Origin: Absidia repens
Taxonomy: Eukaryota > Mucoromycota > Mucoromycetes > Mucorales > Cunninghamellaceae
Assembly (NCBI GenBank): GCA_002105175.1
Contig: MCGE01000003.1
Location: forward strand, 620,001-684,000
DNA length: 64,000 nt
Reading direction: 5' to 3'
Below are positions 13,162-24,550 of this stretch, one piece after another. The number at the start of each line of letters is the position of its first letter. The stretch's first letter is position 1. Both the position numbers and the translations under genes were made by a program. The notes under the pieces are model-generated. The model saw only the letters and a program-made list of their open reading frames with translations. It was not told where the DNA came from and did not search any database.

Positions 13162-13561
13162 ACTTGTATTTTTGATTTTCCCATTCAAAAGACCATTCAA
13201 AACCAAAAATAGAGGTATCCTTAAGTGATACAGATTCCTGATAGCCTTGTAGAGTGATGGGTTTGAGCCTGGCACTTGAACTTTTCACTTGTGTTTCTGC
13301 CCGGACATCGAATGTTTCTATACAAAACGAGTATAAATAAATAAAACCACAGTTTTTTAGTTATAGCACTATCACTTGAATATTTTTCTTTTCTTGCATA
13401 CTAGGATCTATGATGGATACTGCGTAAAAGTTTGTCAAGCGATGTCGAATCTTGATAAATCGCAATTCATTCGTCGTTTTGTTCCTAATGTCGACAAGGG
13501 CATGATTACGAGGATGTCTTGCCAAGGTATACCAAGTCACCGAATCGTCCGTTGATATCAT
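11930..13561 (-). CDS. Uncharacterised protein with possible tubby/LURP-one-like N-terminal domain
   Basis: 483 aa from four exons closing in frame: 13402-13561, 13161-13317, 13047-13115, 11930-12995. I do not recognise it firmly. The first ~180 residues look folded: WYTLARHPRNHALVDIRNKT, NFYAVSIIDPSKTFDVRAET, FGFEWSFEWENQKYKWRLAS, then FLECRTVISGYGGDRCVARY and YFGLITVLGYSLTQLEDQ. The alternating strand-like pattern and the FEWENQxYKW signature recall fungal tubby-C-terminal/LURP-one-related barrels; this is from memory only. The remainder is disordered, rich in Asn, Gln, Ser and His with many glutamine runs. The intron between exons 2 and 3 (13116-13160) is almost pure poly-A on the sense strand. 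Exon 3 includes a likely splice at an AATGC|GTATAT donor. No signal peptide or membrane segment was seen. Confidence 0.6.
13116..13160 (-). other. 45-nt intron made almost wholly of A
   Basis: Sense strand reads GTA then an unbroken A-run (42 T on the plus strand, 13117-13158) ending AG. The frame requires its removal: readthrough gives TGG TAA. There is no room for a branch site, so either the homopolymer length is wrong in this assembly or the gene is damaged. Confidence 0.5.
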
Positions 13562-14432
13562 GGCAAAGTGTGAATATATATATTCGTATATACAGAATTA
13601 TAATTATATATACAAAAAGTCAATGAAGGGGAAAAGACAAAAAAAAAAGTTCAACTAAAAAAGGCCGAACAACTAACCCCTTGTGACACTTTGCACTAAA
13701 GGCAAAAAGGCCCCAGCTTTGAAATGATCATATATGTGAAGAAACTAAACTTAAATAAATCCCACCATGTCCTGTGGTGGTAAAAGTAAGAGAGGGGTAG
13801 CATCACATGTCACGATCCCTCCACTGACTACAATGTTTAAAGTTTGGAAACGAAGTGCGGTTGATTTTTTCAAGACACCTGCTCGAATTTTTCGGACGCT
13901 TTGAAATGAAATCAAGACGTAGGCAGACTTATTTTTAGACGCTCAGAAAATAAAAATGGAGATGCTTCCAAAGAAATTGGGATGGGCTGCCGCAAACCTC
14001 ATTCCCAGGAATCTACATTAGCTACCATGTCTTCGGGTGATTCCAAATCCAAGAGATCCTACCACTGTCTTAATTTATTTTACCTTCGTCTCAATTTAAA
14101 TTCAATAAACTGTAACTCAGGTACACTATTTACCTTCAGATCTCATGTGACAACCGACGCATTGACGAAGATGTCATTGTATCATCTTGTCGGGATTATC
14201 CGTATGATCTATAATCCGGCATAGAAAAGACACCGTCATCATCATCAATATCAAAATTGCAACATACCAATAAAATAAGGAAGTCATGTATCATAGTATA
14301 AAAATTAATAGGTGATATTCGTTCTTTTTTATTGTATCACCATCAAAAACAACAACAATCAAAATAATCACTAAAATAAAAAGGTAATATAATGATATAA
14401 AAAAAGGGAAAATAGTGAATATAAAAACTAAA
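13562..14432. other. intergenic region
   Basis: 870 bp between the tubby-like gene start and the CWH43 stop. It holds the tubby-like gene's promoter side and CWH43's 3' UTR. No repeat copy or gene was recognised. Confidence 0.5.
14328..14333 (-). terminator. poly(A) signal of CWH43
   Basis: AATAAA on the minus strand, 100 bp after the CWH43 stop. Confidence 0.45.
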
Positions 14433-17400
14433 CTAATGAATGTAATAACGGGGTTCATTAAAGACATGATATCTATGGCCACGAACACCAGCACCACGGA
14501 ACATTTGAGGGAAACGTAATTCAGGAGCAATGGAAGATTCGGGTACTTGTTCATAGGAGGCCATCCAGTATTCTTGAGGATTGTCAACCACTTGGAACTT
14601 ACCACTTTGAATTTCAGTATCAGTGATCTTTCCGTGACTAATACGCGCATAAGCCACACGCCGTAATCCGCGATAGCCCATGTATTGGCACCAACGATCC
14701 CAGTCATCCGATGTATCAATATCATTCATGTCCCCGTCACCAAATAGAATATTATAAAGATATGCGTGAGGCTTTGTCACAACATAGCCAAGGAAGACAA
14801 ATGGATTGGGACTTGTACGCATGATTCGAGCCAATTCGGTTGTTTGAAGTTCACGATCTACAGGGTCTTCTTCTTGTCCATTATGGCTGACAATGAAGTC
14901 AACAGGTTGACCATACACATCCAAAGTTGCATGAATCGCACATGCCAATTCCCCGACAGGTGAAGGTAAAAGATGATGACTTGATTTGATAATGGGGAAT
15001 TTCGAAAGCATTAAGCAACCCCAGGTGTGTTTCATTGTTGATGGGCCCTATAGATAAAAAATAACACTATTAATTCAAATAATATATATCTTTGGTATCA
15101 AACTTACATAATCCACATAATAACCTAGATCCTCGGCAATATACTGGGCCCAGTCACGATTGCCCATAATAATTCGTTGTGTATCCGATTCAAGTAATCC
15201 TACATACAGGTCAAAATAAAAAAGTGAGACTTGCAATTTTCGGCCAATTATCTCAACTGATCCCAGTAACGTCACACTACTTACCAACAACATCCAGTTC
15301 CAAATCACGAAGTGCGTCCCGGATACGAACTTCACTGGCCCACATATCATCATCCAAAGCAAAATGAATAGTCCAAATAGCTGCAGTAAACGATCTGGCG
15401 GAGCTAGTGAAAGGAGCAGGTGTGACGGCAGACAAGTTGCGGTTGAGAGCCACAAGAATAGAAGAAACCAAAATACCGACAATGGTGAGACGGCTGAGGA
15501 TTCGAGTATCCTTCACAATATGCAGCTGGATCACCTTTTTGGATTTCGGGCTACCAGTCGCGCTATCAGTTTGGCCATTTTCTTCAGACTTTCGAGCATT
15601 GTATACACCACATCCAATAAGCACCATCACCGAACCAAGTACCCAGTTTGTTCTTTCACGGGCGTAAACACCACCGGGTACAAAAGCATAAGCAACAACC
15701 CACACATGAGCAAGACACAAAATGTTGTAAACCATAAAGGAGGTAAGCAATGTCTTGAATGCACCATGAGCTGTGACAGATCGTACAAGGACAGGCATAA
15801 GTGAGGCAGTGACCATACCGAGAATAAGACCACCATAGTAGGCTGTCCATCCAGAATAGCAATAAAATATAGCACATCCTGCACATCCAAGGACAAACCA
15901 AGGCAAGCTAGTGACTAAACGACGATGAGGAGATAATAATAGCCCCAGAGCTAACGCACCAATCGTTGCTACACCCCACGGCACAGGCTCTGGACCATAA
16001 TCAGGATAGCCATCGACAGACCACCGCATAATTGCTGATGAATCCGAAAACATTGAATGCAGTGTAAACAATATTGAGCCAAATCCAGCAGAGCCCAAAA
16101 GCCAACTTGATCCTGTAGGTGGTTTTGCTGACGAGTTTGATCCAGAAGAGGCAAGATTGATAGGATTGGAAATATCTCTGGCAAACACTTCCAAGGATGC
16201 GATTACACCTAGAGCAATGCCAATTTCGTTGATACCGCCATTTGCTTTGTGCATGATAGGCCAAATAGGATTTTCCGACCACCAAGCCATCTTCATCACG
16301 TTATGCACTAATAAACCCAAACCCCAGATAATGATAGATCGATCCAAAGTACCAGTGTGATCACGAGATTCCCACCATGTTGCGCACCATGTTGTTAAAC
16401 TAATACCGAGACCAATGGCTGTCAAGGATAAGCGCCATACTGGATCCGCTTTCAAATAGGACGCCACACCGATCAACGATAAAAGATGGAAGAAACCACG
16501 GTATCTAGCAAATAGCCGGCGCACGGGCCCAATGCCAAGGATAATAGGGGACAGTGTAATAAATAAGAAAGCCTCAAATCCAGAAATACCCATATGCCAT
16601 AACGGGAAGTACCTGAGAAGAAACACATAAAAAATAATTAATCAGAAGACATTCATTAAATTAACCATTTCATTTCCAACTTACCAAATGAGAAGAGCAA
16701 GAGAGGTAAGCATAGACCAGAAAACGTACGCTGTAAGGTATATAAAAATAGGTTAGTAAATTATATAAAATCATTCACTCCAATTGGTACATACCGAGAT
16801 AAGTTTCGGTTAAGAAACCTCTTGCCAAAGTCAAGGATCGGAGAGCGATTGGTGAGATGGTGTCTTCCACATGACTGAAAAAAAAAAAAAGAAAATAAAT
16901 GTAAGATATCATAGCGATTCATCAGTACCTGTCCATTTCCGCTGTTTATTTTATGTTACCCAGGAATAGTAGCGGATCTGTAATAGGTAATAATGACCAC
17001 AAAAAAGGACGTGTGTTAGTAGTTGAATCCCCGATGTACAATAGAAATTTTTTCTTGGCCCTACCCTTCTTTTGAGAATGAGACCGGAGATGTGCTGGAA
17101 CCAGATAAATCGATGATACTGAATTCAAAGGTTTGGAAGTCAAGTGCAGTAACTGCATCGAATGCAACATCATATAGAATCAAAGACCATTCAAAAAATG
17201 CGTATGTCGTATATGCTAACCAAAAAAAAAAAAAAAAAAAAAAGGTTAAAAACTCATCTTCTTTTACCTTCCTTGCATTTAACACCTATACCCTATACTA
17301 TCATAAACTAATAGCGTTTACTTACCACCAGCAACTCTATGAATCTTGTGCTGAAGAAAGAAGTAAATCATAGGAGGAAGCGAGGCAAAGAAAGCAATAG

Positions 17401-18331
17401 TGAAGAAGCGACGCCATTTCAAAGCAGCTGGGTTTCGCTTAGGAGTAGTGTATAAGCTCCCAAGTTGCCAAGGGAGGGTGCAGATCAAGTAAACAATCAT
17501 CGCAATATCATGAGCCAAGTGGTCATCAGTGCTAGTGATGTATGTCCAACCACCACAGGAGATTGTCCGTACCAAACCAACAACCAATAAAAACTTGCCA
17601 AAAGCAGGGGAGCTGGAGCCAGAAGAGCGGGTTGTGTAATAATACCAGAGGAACACCAACGCAAATCTTGGTCCTGAAGTCAAGGCAATAAAAATTTGGA
17701 AGATAGCCCTTGCTGGATATCTGTCACCAGTGGTAGCACTGACACTGGGAAACCTAAAATAAAAAGTATATATTGAGGAAAAGATTAGTCACGTCATATA
17801 CATAAGACACCCAACCAGTATACCCTTGTAACTTACCATTCCTTTTATAAAGAGAATGAGGCAAGGAGAAGACATGCAACAATCAGTATCATATAAAATT
17901 GTGGTCATACATTTTTTTTCTATAATTTTCACTTACGTCAGGATATCCAAAATATTCATTTTGAACAATCTTGTAATAATGAGTATAGCAACCCGCAAAC
18001 AGGGCGATAAGGAAGGCACCTAAGGAAACCAAAGCTTTGAATGAGCAAGTAGCAACCTACCCGAATGTATCCGCGAAGGTTTCTTTTCACCCTTTGACTT
18101 ACTATAAGCAAATATGGTATGAGAATAAGAGATAAACTTGGCAGGAATCTGTAAAAGTTAATAAAGATAAAAATGAGTAAGGTTAGTAAGAAAAGACATA
18201 CGCGACATATTCCCTTGAAAGAGCGCCCATAAAAGGAGAAAAGGATTTGGGTATTGGCTTGTTTTTACCTTTGCAATAGTTACAGGAATGGGCTCCTGAC
18301 CAGAGGAAAAAGCTGTATGCTTTCCCGCCAT
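14433..18331 (-). CDS. CWH43: CWH43 family protein (GPI-anchor lipid remodelling)
   Basis: Large multi-pass ER/plasma-membrane protein. In yeast Cwh43 puts ceramide on GPI anchors. Exons in gene order: 18269-18331, 18103-18148, 17937-18019, 17837-17841, 17326-17753, about 17050-17215, 16929-16941, 16795-16874, 16685-16730, 15285-16612, 15108-15199, 14433-15047. The N-terminal Frag1/DRAM/Sfk1 part is shown by NEYFGYPDEWFPSVSATTGD, followed by several membrane helices (WYFPLWHMGISGFEAFLF). The C-terminal exo/endonuclease/phosphatase-like domain has VGLLESDTQRIIMGNRDWAQ, FIVSHNGQEEDPVDRE, and LGYVVTKPHAYLYNILFGDG. The 5-nt exon GAATG is needed to make DEW. The donor of the ~17,050 exon is unresolved: the only GT near SFSKEG leaves the wrong phase for the following AEMDSHVEDT reading, so that junction is provisional. 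Family identity is not in doubt. Confidence 0.9.
17837..17841 (-). other. 5-nt microexon of CWH43
   Basis: GAATG between a TAAAAG acceptor and a GTAAGT donor. Skipping it puts a stop a few codons into the next exon. Including it restores the conserved PDEWFPSVSA sequence. Confidence 0.75.
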
Positions 18332-18526
18332 ATGAAAAAATAACTATTAAAACAAAACAAAGAAAGAAAAGAAAAAAGCAATAGAAAAATAAGAAAAAAG
18401 TGATAATTTTATCAACTTTTTAAATCCCGAATATGTGGACGGTGGCACATGAAAATGGCTGCACTTGAAGATGGCCCGTTTTTCGGCAACTCGGCTTTTC
18501 TTTTATTCTCCCATAGAGTTACTATT
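18332..18526. promoter_or_regulatory. compact bidirectional promoter CWH43 / Gemin2
   Basis: About 195 bp separate the two divergent start codons, so both 5' UTRs and core promoters must fit or overlap here. No clear TATA box. An A/G-rich stretch lies next to CWH43. Confidence 0.4.
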
Positions 18527-19124
18527 ATGAAACAAGAGCAAGGTGATGACGGTGATATTGTTTTATCAAAAAAAGTCTTCGCTATAGAGAAAAATGAAGC
18601 TGAACTTGTAAATGGCATTCCAGTATCCGGTGAAGACTATTTACTTCTTGTCAGGTAAATATGTGTTTCCTTTTCTCCTTTTGTTTTTATTTATTATGAT
18701 CATTAACTTACTTTTTTTTTTTGGATCCAAGGCAGCAAGCAGAGTCATGTACTCAAACCACCATCGCACCACCTCCAGCAAAAATCTTGCAGCTTGATCT
18801 TCCATTGGAATACCAATTCACAAAGGATGCACCCTCCAATATTGATCTACTTCCTGATCCAGCTTGGCAAACACTGTTCGACTCTTGCTTCAAGCGTTTT
18901 CGAAAGGTATACTAGCATTTCTTGAATCATTCGTAATAAAAAATATTGACCGCATAATTATTTTATTGTCTTATGTAGGAACGACAAGATATGAAGCATG
19001 TCGCATCATCAACGCCTTTGGCAACGAAAAATCATCAACAATTGCATATCTTCTGTACAACTTGTAGTATGGATGATTCGACGTTATTAGAGACCATTGC
19101 TCCTTTACCACAGGTATGTGTGAA

Positions 19125-19157
<33 letters not shown>

Positions 19158-19595
19158 AGGGGAGTCCCATTTCTTGACACCCATTAACACGCTTGTTATA
19201 TTTTATCATAAAAGACAATGATACTGAAGCTCCTGAAACTCAACAAAGAATGGTTACAATTATTAGCACAGAAGATGTCTTCAAATGATCAGCCCAAGGA
19301 TAAATCATATAATTTTGAAAACTTATGGAAATGTCATGTAAGTCGAAAAAAAAAGTAATACAAAGTGACAATTATTCAATATTCTTTACCGTTTATGTAG
19401 ACAACGTGGTTATTTTCTCTCCTGGTGTATGTTGATCCAGTGATCACCTCTTTGGATATATCTATTCTACGCGATGTGTGTCGCGCATGCATTGTGATAC
19501 GAAATTCTCTCCAAGCAAATAGTGATCAAGTCATTCAACTCAACATTATTATTACCATCATATCTCATTGCTTTGGACAGTCCGATCTAAAGTGA
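18527..19595 (+). CDS. GEMIN2: Gemin2/SIP1 (Brr1) homologue, snRNP assembly factor
   Basis: 251 aa in five exons closing in frame: 18527-18654, 18732-18906, 18979-19113, 19215-19337, 19401-19595. Gemin2 binds SMN and holds the Sm pentamer during cytoplasmic assembly of spliceosomal snRNPs; yeast Brr1 is the counterpart. Evidence: the N-terminal SGEDYLLLVRQQAESCTQ block (like the xYLxxVRxEA region) and a helical C-terminus with TWLFSLLVYVDPVITSLDIS, LRDVCRACIVIRNSL and LNIIITIISHCFGQSDLK, matching the human ending with its LICLVSRYFDQRDL pattern. An in-frame ATG at 18449 would add 26 residues lacking conservation; MKQEQGDD at 18527 is preferred. The intron-rich genome makes snRNP assembly genes expected. 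Confidence 0.88.
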
Positions 19596-19767
19596 AATAC
19601 TGCCTTTACCTGGTTGCCGTCTCCGCCTTTATCCGGACTTTGATTGACCCCTCAAGTCCTTTTATTTTTATTTTTATTGTATATAGCGTGTTACCTTTAC
19701 CCTTAGATTAGTACGATCTTACTTCGCATATTGTTATTTCATCTTGTTACTTTCCTTTTGCACATTT

Positions 19768-19773
19768 AATAAA
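19768..19773 (+). terminator. poly(A) signal of Gemin2
   Basis: AATAAA about 173 bp after the stop, followed by an (AT)n tract at 19790-19823. Confidence 0.5.
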
Positions 19774-19785
19774 AACACCGATATA

Positions 19786-19827
<42 letters not shown>

Positions 19828-20394
19828 TTTTGTTTTGCGCAGCCAAAAAAGTAGTTCTATTGGTTTGATTTTATGCATCCTACACAATAATGATTTTGGG
19901 GATTTTGAGGTTTATTAAGCTGTTCAGTCCAGGAAAATAGGGTCAGTGATATTTTGGGTGGAGAGTATTAACTAGAAGGATGAAAAAAAAAAAAAAAAGT
20001 TGGCCTGGCGATTATAAAATCAAAACGTATCATGCATGATGTAGTACTATGACAGTATGATAGCTCCCAAGCAGAGGAAAATACTCTACAGTATGTACTG
20101 TACAGAATACCTAAAAAGCTTAGGTTCATTGACATAATTGGTCAATTTAAAATAAGGTCATGCTAAATAAGTGATTTAGGACGGTTGACCACAAGTACAT
20201 GGGTGGGAAGACACTCACTAAATAGCTACAATATTGTCGTTGTTATTATGTAACTACAGTTTATTAACTTTGAATTGAGACGAAGATAAAATAATGAAAG
20301 GTAGTATAATAAATTTTCAGTTCCATCGTCTATAAAAAATTGCACATCGCCTCAATTGAAACTTAAAAAACTGTAGCCACACTGTCTCATTCCG

Positions 20395-20480
20395 GTGGCA
20401 TTTGGTGGCGCGGCCCTTCGGGGCGCCGACCTGCATTGCCAACCTACGTAAGTTGGCATGTCGTCACCCCGACCGAACGG
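20395..20480 (+). other. GC-rich double-hairpin segment
   Basis: Two stems in AT-rich surroundings: GGCGC (20407-20411) with GCGCC (20423-20427), enclosing CCC-TTC-GGG; and TGCCAAC (20437-20443) with GTTGGCA (20452-20458) over an 8-nt loop. The first part resembles the GGTGGGCGGCCCCTTGGGGC core of the 117-bp motif, so this may be a diverged copy; a structured ncRNA is the alternative. Confidence 0.5.
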
Positions 20481-20859
20481 ACTTGTATAGAATCACTCAT
20501 AGTCATTTGAAAAAAGGACTTGATAAATTTTGTAGGTACGATATAGATCGCTCATAATTCATATGCTAAAGAAGCTGCTTTATGTGTAGTTAGAAATTAT
20601 TACCAACTTCTTTTTTTTTTAATAAAGATCATTTTATTACCACTATTTGCCCTTGTTTGGTTTTGATATTTCTTCTTTTGGAGGATGAAGACTGGCTCAC
20701 TGGAATACAGTATATGTTCGCCAGTCTCTGACCAATGAGCGGAATTTCAATTTAATTTTTATAAGGTCGTGCTTTCTGATTTTTTCTCTTTTGCTTCCCT
20801 TTTTTTTTCACAATGATGTCCTCCAAGGTTCTGATGATCATAGCGTGGGATTTTTGTTA

Positions 20860-20935
20860 GATTTAGAGAGTTTTGAAAAAGGGCATGACAAAGGACATTG
20901 GGAAACTCTTTATTTTAGACGTAGGATTCAGTTAA
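20860..20935 (+). repeat. dispersed ~200-bp repeat, degenerate copy
   Basis: GACATTGGGAAACTCTTTAT followed by TTTAGACGTAGGATTC follows the core and its downstream block with several changes. Confidence 0.45.
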
Positions 20936-21427
20936 ACATGTTTCTGGTATGGAAATGGTGACCTGCTGGTAGGCTCAAGTGGCCATACAGCGATTCTGGA
21001 ATGGATTGGATGACTCGCTGGTGGAGTCTACGAAAGCAATTATGGTTTGGAAAGGGTAGCTTGCTTTTTGCTAGGTGATATTCTCTATACCTATACTTCA
21101 ACAACTTGCTGGTTTGGCTCAATATGGTATATATGGCATCCATAGAGATAGCATTTATATACAGTACGTTAGATACAGTAGTGATAATATAGAATAGCTA
21201 TTATATTGAAATAAAATGATCTTGTTTTACCACTTTTTGCTTTTTTGTTTCCACACAGTTTATTAGTTATTATGCGGTGCATGAGAACTCCGTCACTTTT
21301 CTTTTGTTTTTTGTTACTCCTTTAAAAAAATTGGAGATATTGCAGAAGTGCTGGCTTTCCCAAAAAAAAGAACTGCTCCTTGACTAGTTGGAAAAGAAAG
21401 GGTGTAGAAAAAGAAGGATTGCCCAAA

Positions 21428-21618
21428 TTGAGAGAATTGGACGCTGAAATTTGTTGATCATAGTGGTCGTTGAAAAGTGTTGGTTATGATGAAAGCTGAA
21501 AGCTGTCGACAATGTGGACGGTGAAAGGGGCCGACTATGATTGATGCTGAAAGGCGTTGACTATGGTGGACGTGGAAAGGTTTTAAACTTTGATGGACGC
21601 CGAAAAGGCGTTGTCGGG
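21428..21618 (+). repeat. imperfect minisatellite, ~26-bp unit, about 7 copies
   Basis: Repeated units approximating TGGACGCTGAAAGGCGTTGA followed by CTATGA, for example around 21505, 21540 and 21570. Units are diverged and 24-28 bp long. Confidence 0.6.
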
Positions 21619-21923
21619 GACTCAGTTAGATTTGTTCGTTGACGAGTTTACAATTACATACAATCGTAGCCGGTTAGTTTAGCGATAAGGTTAGTAAAAA
21701 ATACTAGTCTTAACAATCCAAGGCGACGATCTACATACACAAAAACATCCATAAAGGACGATACACCTGTTTTTTGCATTGACCAGCAGGTATTCACCCT
21801 TCCTTTATACCCAGTGTAATACAACTCAAAATCGTATTCTCCATCTAATTTTCTTTCCTCTTCCACGTATTATAATACTTCCCATAAAAGCATTAACCAG
21901 TACGAATTGTTATAAATTACAGC

Positions 21924-21929
21924 TTTATT
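21924..21929 (-). terminator. poly(A) signal of PEX5
   Basis: AATAAA on the minus strand, 82 bp after the PEX5 stop. Confidence 0.5.
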
Positions 21930-22010
21930 GAAAATATATATGAGTATATAAAAATAAAATGGAACTATGCTAAGCTATTAGACATATATATAACATATAC
22001 TATACAATAT

Positions 22011-24227
22011 CTAAAATTCAAAATCATTTCTAAACTGATTGATATCCGCCCCCGGTATAGCCTTGTCCGCCAAATCACGACGATCCTATATGATATAAAA
22101 AAAAAATACAGGTCAATGGGAGACCAATAGAATAAAATAAAATAAAATAAAATAAAATAAAATAAAATAAAATAAAATAAAATAAAATAAAAGGCTTCAC
22201 TTACAAGCATGTTCAGAGATTTCCGAAGCATTTCCCACAAGTTTCTTGATACATTGACGCCTTCTTCATTGTTCAGTAATCCCCGTTTGTGCATTGATAA
22301 TCCCGTCAGGAAATGTTCCGCTGATTCCTTGTAACATCCAATATTCAAGCAGCTAACACCAAGATTGTATCTTGCCCTAACAAATGATGGACAAAGCTCC
22401 AGCGCCTTGTGATAAGCTTCGATGGCATCTTCCGACCGTCCATTGTTCGCCAAGGTAGCCCCCAATCGATTCCACAGCAAATAGTCCTAATAGAGTAAAA
22501 CTGATGTTTAGCACTACGCGACTCTTTTTTTTTCCCTTCCAGCAAAAATGCTTGTTTTATACTTACATTAGGCCGGCCTTTGACAGCAGCGAAAAAGCAA
22601 TCAATCGCTTTCTCTAAATCACCACCACCATAAAACAACACACCCAATCCAACCTGTACGTCCGGGTCCATTCCTTGGCCATCAGGAGCCATTTGTGCAG
22701 CCTTCAAGAAGAGATCAGTGACACGTTCATGTAGTTCATAGGGAGTAGCAGGTGCCGGTAGTTGGGTGCCAACCACATTGGGATATTTTTCGGTAATCCA
22801 TCGTTCCAAGGTCTGATAAGCGGCGTGATCGTATGATTCATTTGTATAACTGACAGCTAAGGACATCAAGGCAGAGTAATTGCCAGGGTTCACATTCACA
22901 GCCTTCTCCAATGCCCGAATTGCTGGTTCTTCCTTTTCGTTTTGAGCCTGTATATTTCCCAGATGCATCCATATGTTCGAGTTTGTCGAATCCTTCTGCA
23001 CTGCTGCTTCCAACGCTAGAGCCAATTCACTAAGACTGATCACTGCATCGCTTTTGGTTTGGTGGGCCATCATTTCCAATGCTTCTGCCAAAGGATCTTC
23101 ATGGTCGATGTACGGGTTTTCGATTTCAAACACATATTCACCCAAATCCGGCTTGTACATTCCCATTCCATTTGGTCCGAAATTTCCAAATTCATCTTCC
23201 CAGTCGTCGTTTTCGTCAATGTCAGATTCACCTTTTGCCATTTGATCACGTAAATCTTGCCAAATAGATTCAAATTCTTCCAATGCAGCCGGGTCTTGTG
23301 CTGCTGCTTCCTCGATCCTTTTCGCCATTTCGTCTTCAGTTTCCGGTTCCGGTTCCTGTTGCTGCTGTTTCGGATCGAATGCTGCAAACTGATCTTCCCA
23401 CCCTTGTTGATCTAATTCCACGATTCGTCCTTTTCCATTGCTGCTTTGCTGTTGGTGATGAGGGTATTGCATTGAGAATTCTCCAGACCAGCCGACATTA
23501 TTTCGGAATGCCATATCAAATGAAGCATGTTGCTGAGGATCCATTCTTCCTTGATCTTCAAACTTTGCGAAGTCTTCCTGCCATCCTACAAGCCAACGAA
23601 AAAGAAAAATTGAGTGATATGTATTTTCCTTCATCAATTTATCCACTGCTTACCTTTATGTGCCTTAATAGGTGGTTGGTTTGACATGAAGGCTCTTTCC
23701 ATCATTGCTTTTTCATCTTCTGAGTGACCGTTCAACTGGAATTCGGAAGACCAGTCTGAGAGGTGACGTTGGTGCTGAGGGCCACCCATGGCTTCCAGTT
23801 CGTGACGAAGCTGAGATAGTTCAAATGTGCCCATGTGTTGTTGGTTTTGTTGTCCAGATAGATCTTGTTGTTCTTGTCCAAAAAACTCATTGATCATACC
23901 ATTTTGTTCAAAAATACGTTGTCCGCCGCCCCGCATCTACATATTTAAATAGACTTAGTCATTGCAATAATTAAACACGCACGCAACGGAGACAATATTT
24001 ATCTTTGCTACTTACCGATGCAGGGGAAGAGCTACCTTGTGAAGGTCCCGCAAAACGATCCTACCAGTGTATCCAAGTCCCCAACAAATAAGAGATCAGT
24101 CTTTTCACATGGTGATATCCAAATGACGGTACCTTACCCTTTGTAAAGATCGATCTTGACCAAATTGTTTCATCATTTGCGCCAATGGATTTTGCCCACT
24201 AGAGCAATCAGCGCCACCGCCAGCCAT
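22011..24227 (-). CDS. PEX5: Peroxisomal targeting signal 1 receptor Pex5
   Basis: 597 aa, six exons closing in frame: 24138-24227, 24016-24060, 23654-23936, 22567-23585, 22205-22486, 22011-22085. Pex5 carries PTS1 cargo from cytosol to the peroxisome. The N-terminus MAGGGADCSSGQNPLAQ has the conserved cysteine (C8) used for monoubiquitination and recycling. Five WxxxF/Y-type Pex14/Pex13-binding motifs are visible: WSSEF, WQEDF, WSGEF, WEDQF and WEDEF. The C-terminal half is the TPR array (for example NIWMHLGNIQAQNEKEEPAI, YLLWNRLGATLANNGRSEDA, VRARYNLGVSCLNIGCYKES), which binds PTS1 tails. The linker is rich in Gln and acidic residues. The last intron contains a pentanucleotide repeat. The first ATG of the frame is used. 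Confidence 0.96.
22135..22191 (+). repeat. (AATAA)n-type pentanucleotide microsatellite in PEX5 intron 5
   Basis: About eleven perfect AAAAT units on the plus strand inside the last PEX5 intron; expected to be length-polymorphic. Confidence 0.85.
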
Positions 24228-24550
24228 ATTTTGAAAGGACATTATATGTGTATTTATTTAAAAAAAAAAAATGAAAGAGAAAGAGAGATAGAGCGAGAGA
24301 GAGAAAGATGACTGAGAAAGAGGAAGCCTTCGAAAAAAGCTTTGTCATGAATTGCAATTTTAACTCCCGCAGCCTTTTAAAGCTTAACTCGGAAGTGAAA
24401 AAAAAAATATGCAGAGCTGACGGAGAATGTAAGATCCATGTCAAACCCCACGATTCGCCACATTTAGCTTCTCCGTGTATAAAAAGTCCTTTGTTTTTAC
24501 CTGACCATAAATCCTTTTTTTCTCCATTGACACAAAACAAAAAACAAAAT
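24228..24550. promoter_or_regulatory. divergent promoter region PEX5 / unknown gene
   Basis: 323 bp between the two start codons, with a GA-rich tract (24270-24310, GAGAGA repeats) next to PEX5 and a TATA box near the unknown gene. Confidence 0.45.
24478..24485 (+). promoter_or_regulatory. TATA box of the unknown gene at 24551
   Basis: TATAAAAA 66-73 bp before the ATG. Confidence 0.5.

Larger units (their letters stand above)
19596..22010. other. intergenic region with hairpins, minisatellite and degenerate repeat
   Basis: 2.4 kb between the 3' ends of Gemin2 (+) and PEX5 (-). Contents: (AT)n near 19790-19823, a GC-rich hairpin segment (20395-20480), a degenerate dispersed-repeat copy (about 20860-20935) and a ~26-bp-period minisatellite (21428-21618). 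The ORFs here (for example 20928-21143 minus) overlap repeat remnants and show no family similarity. Confidence 0.55.

Noticed and set aside
18449..18526. Upstream in-frame start for Gemin2
   Set aside because: Adds 26 residues with no Gemin2 similarity and would shorten the shared promoter further.
20928..21143. Minus-strand 71-aa ORF
   Set aside because: Overlaps a degenerate dispersed repeat; no family resemblance.
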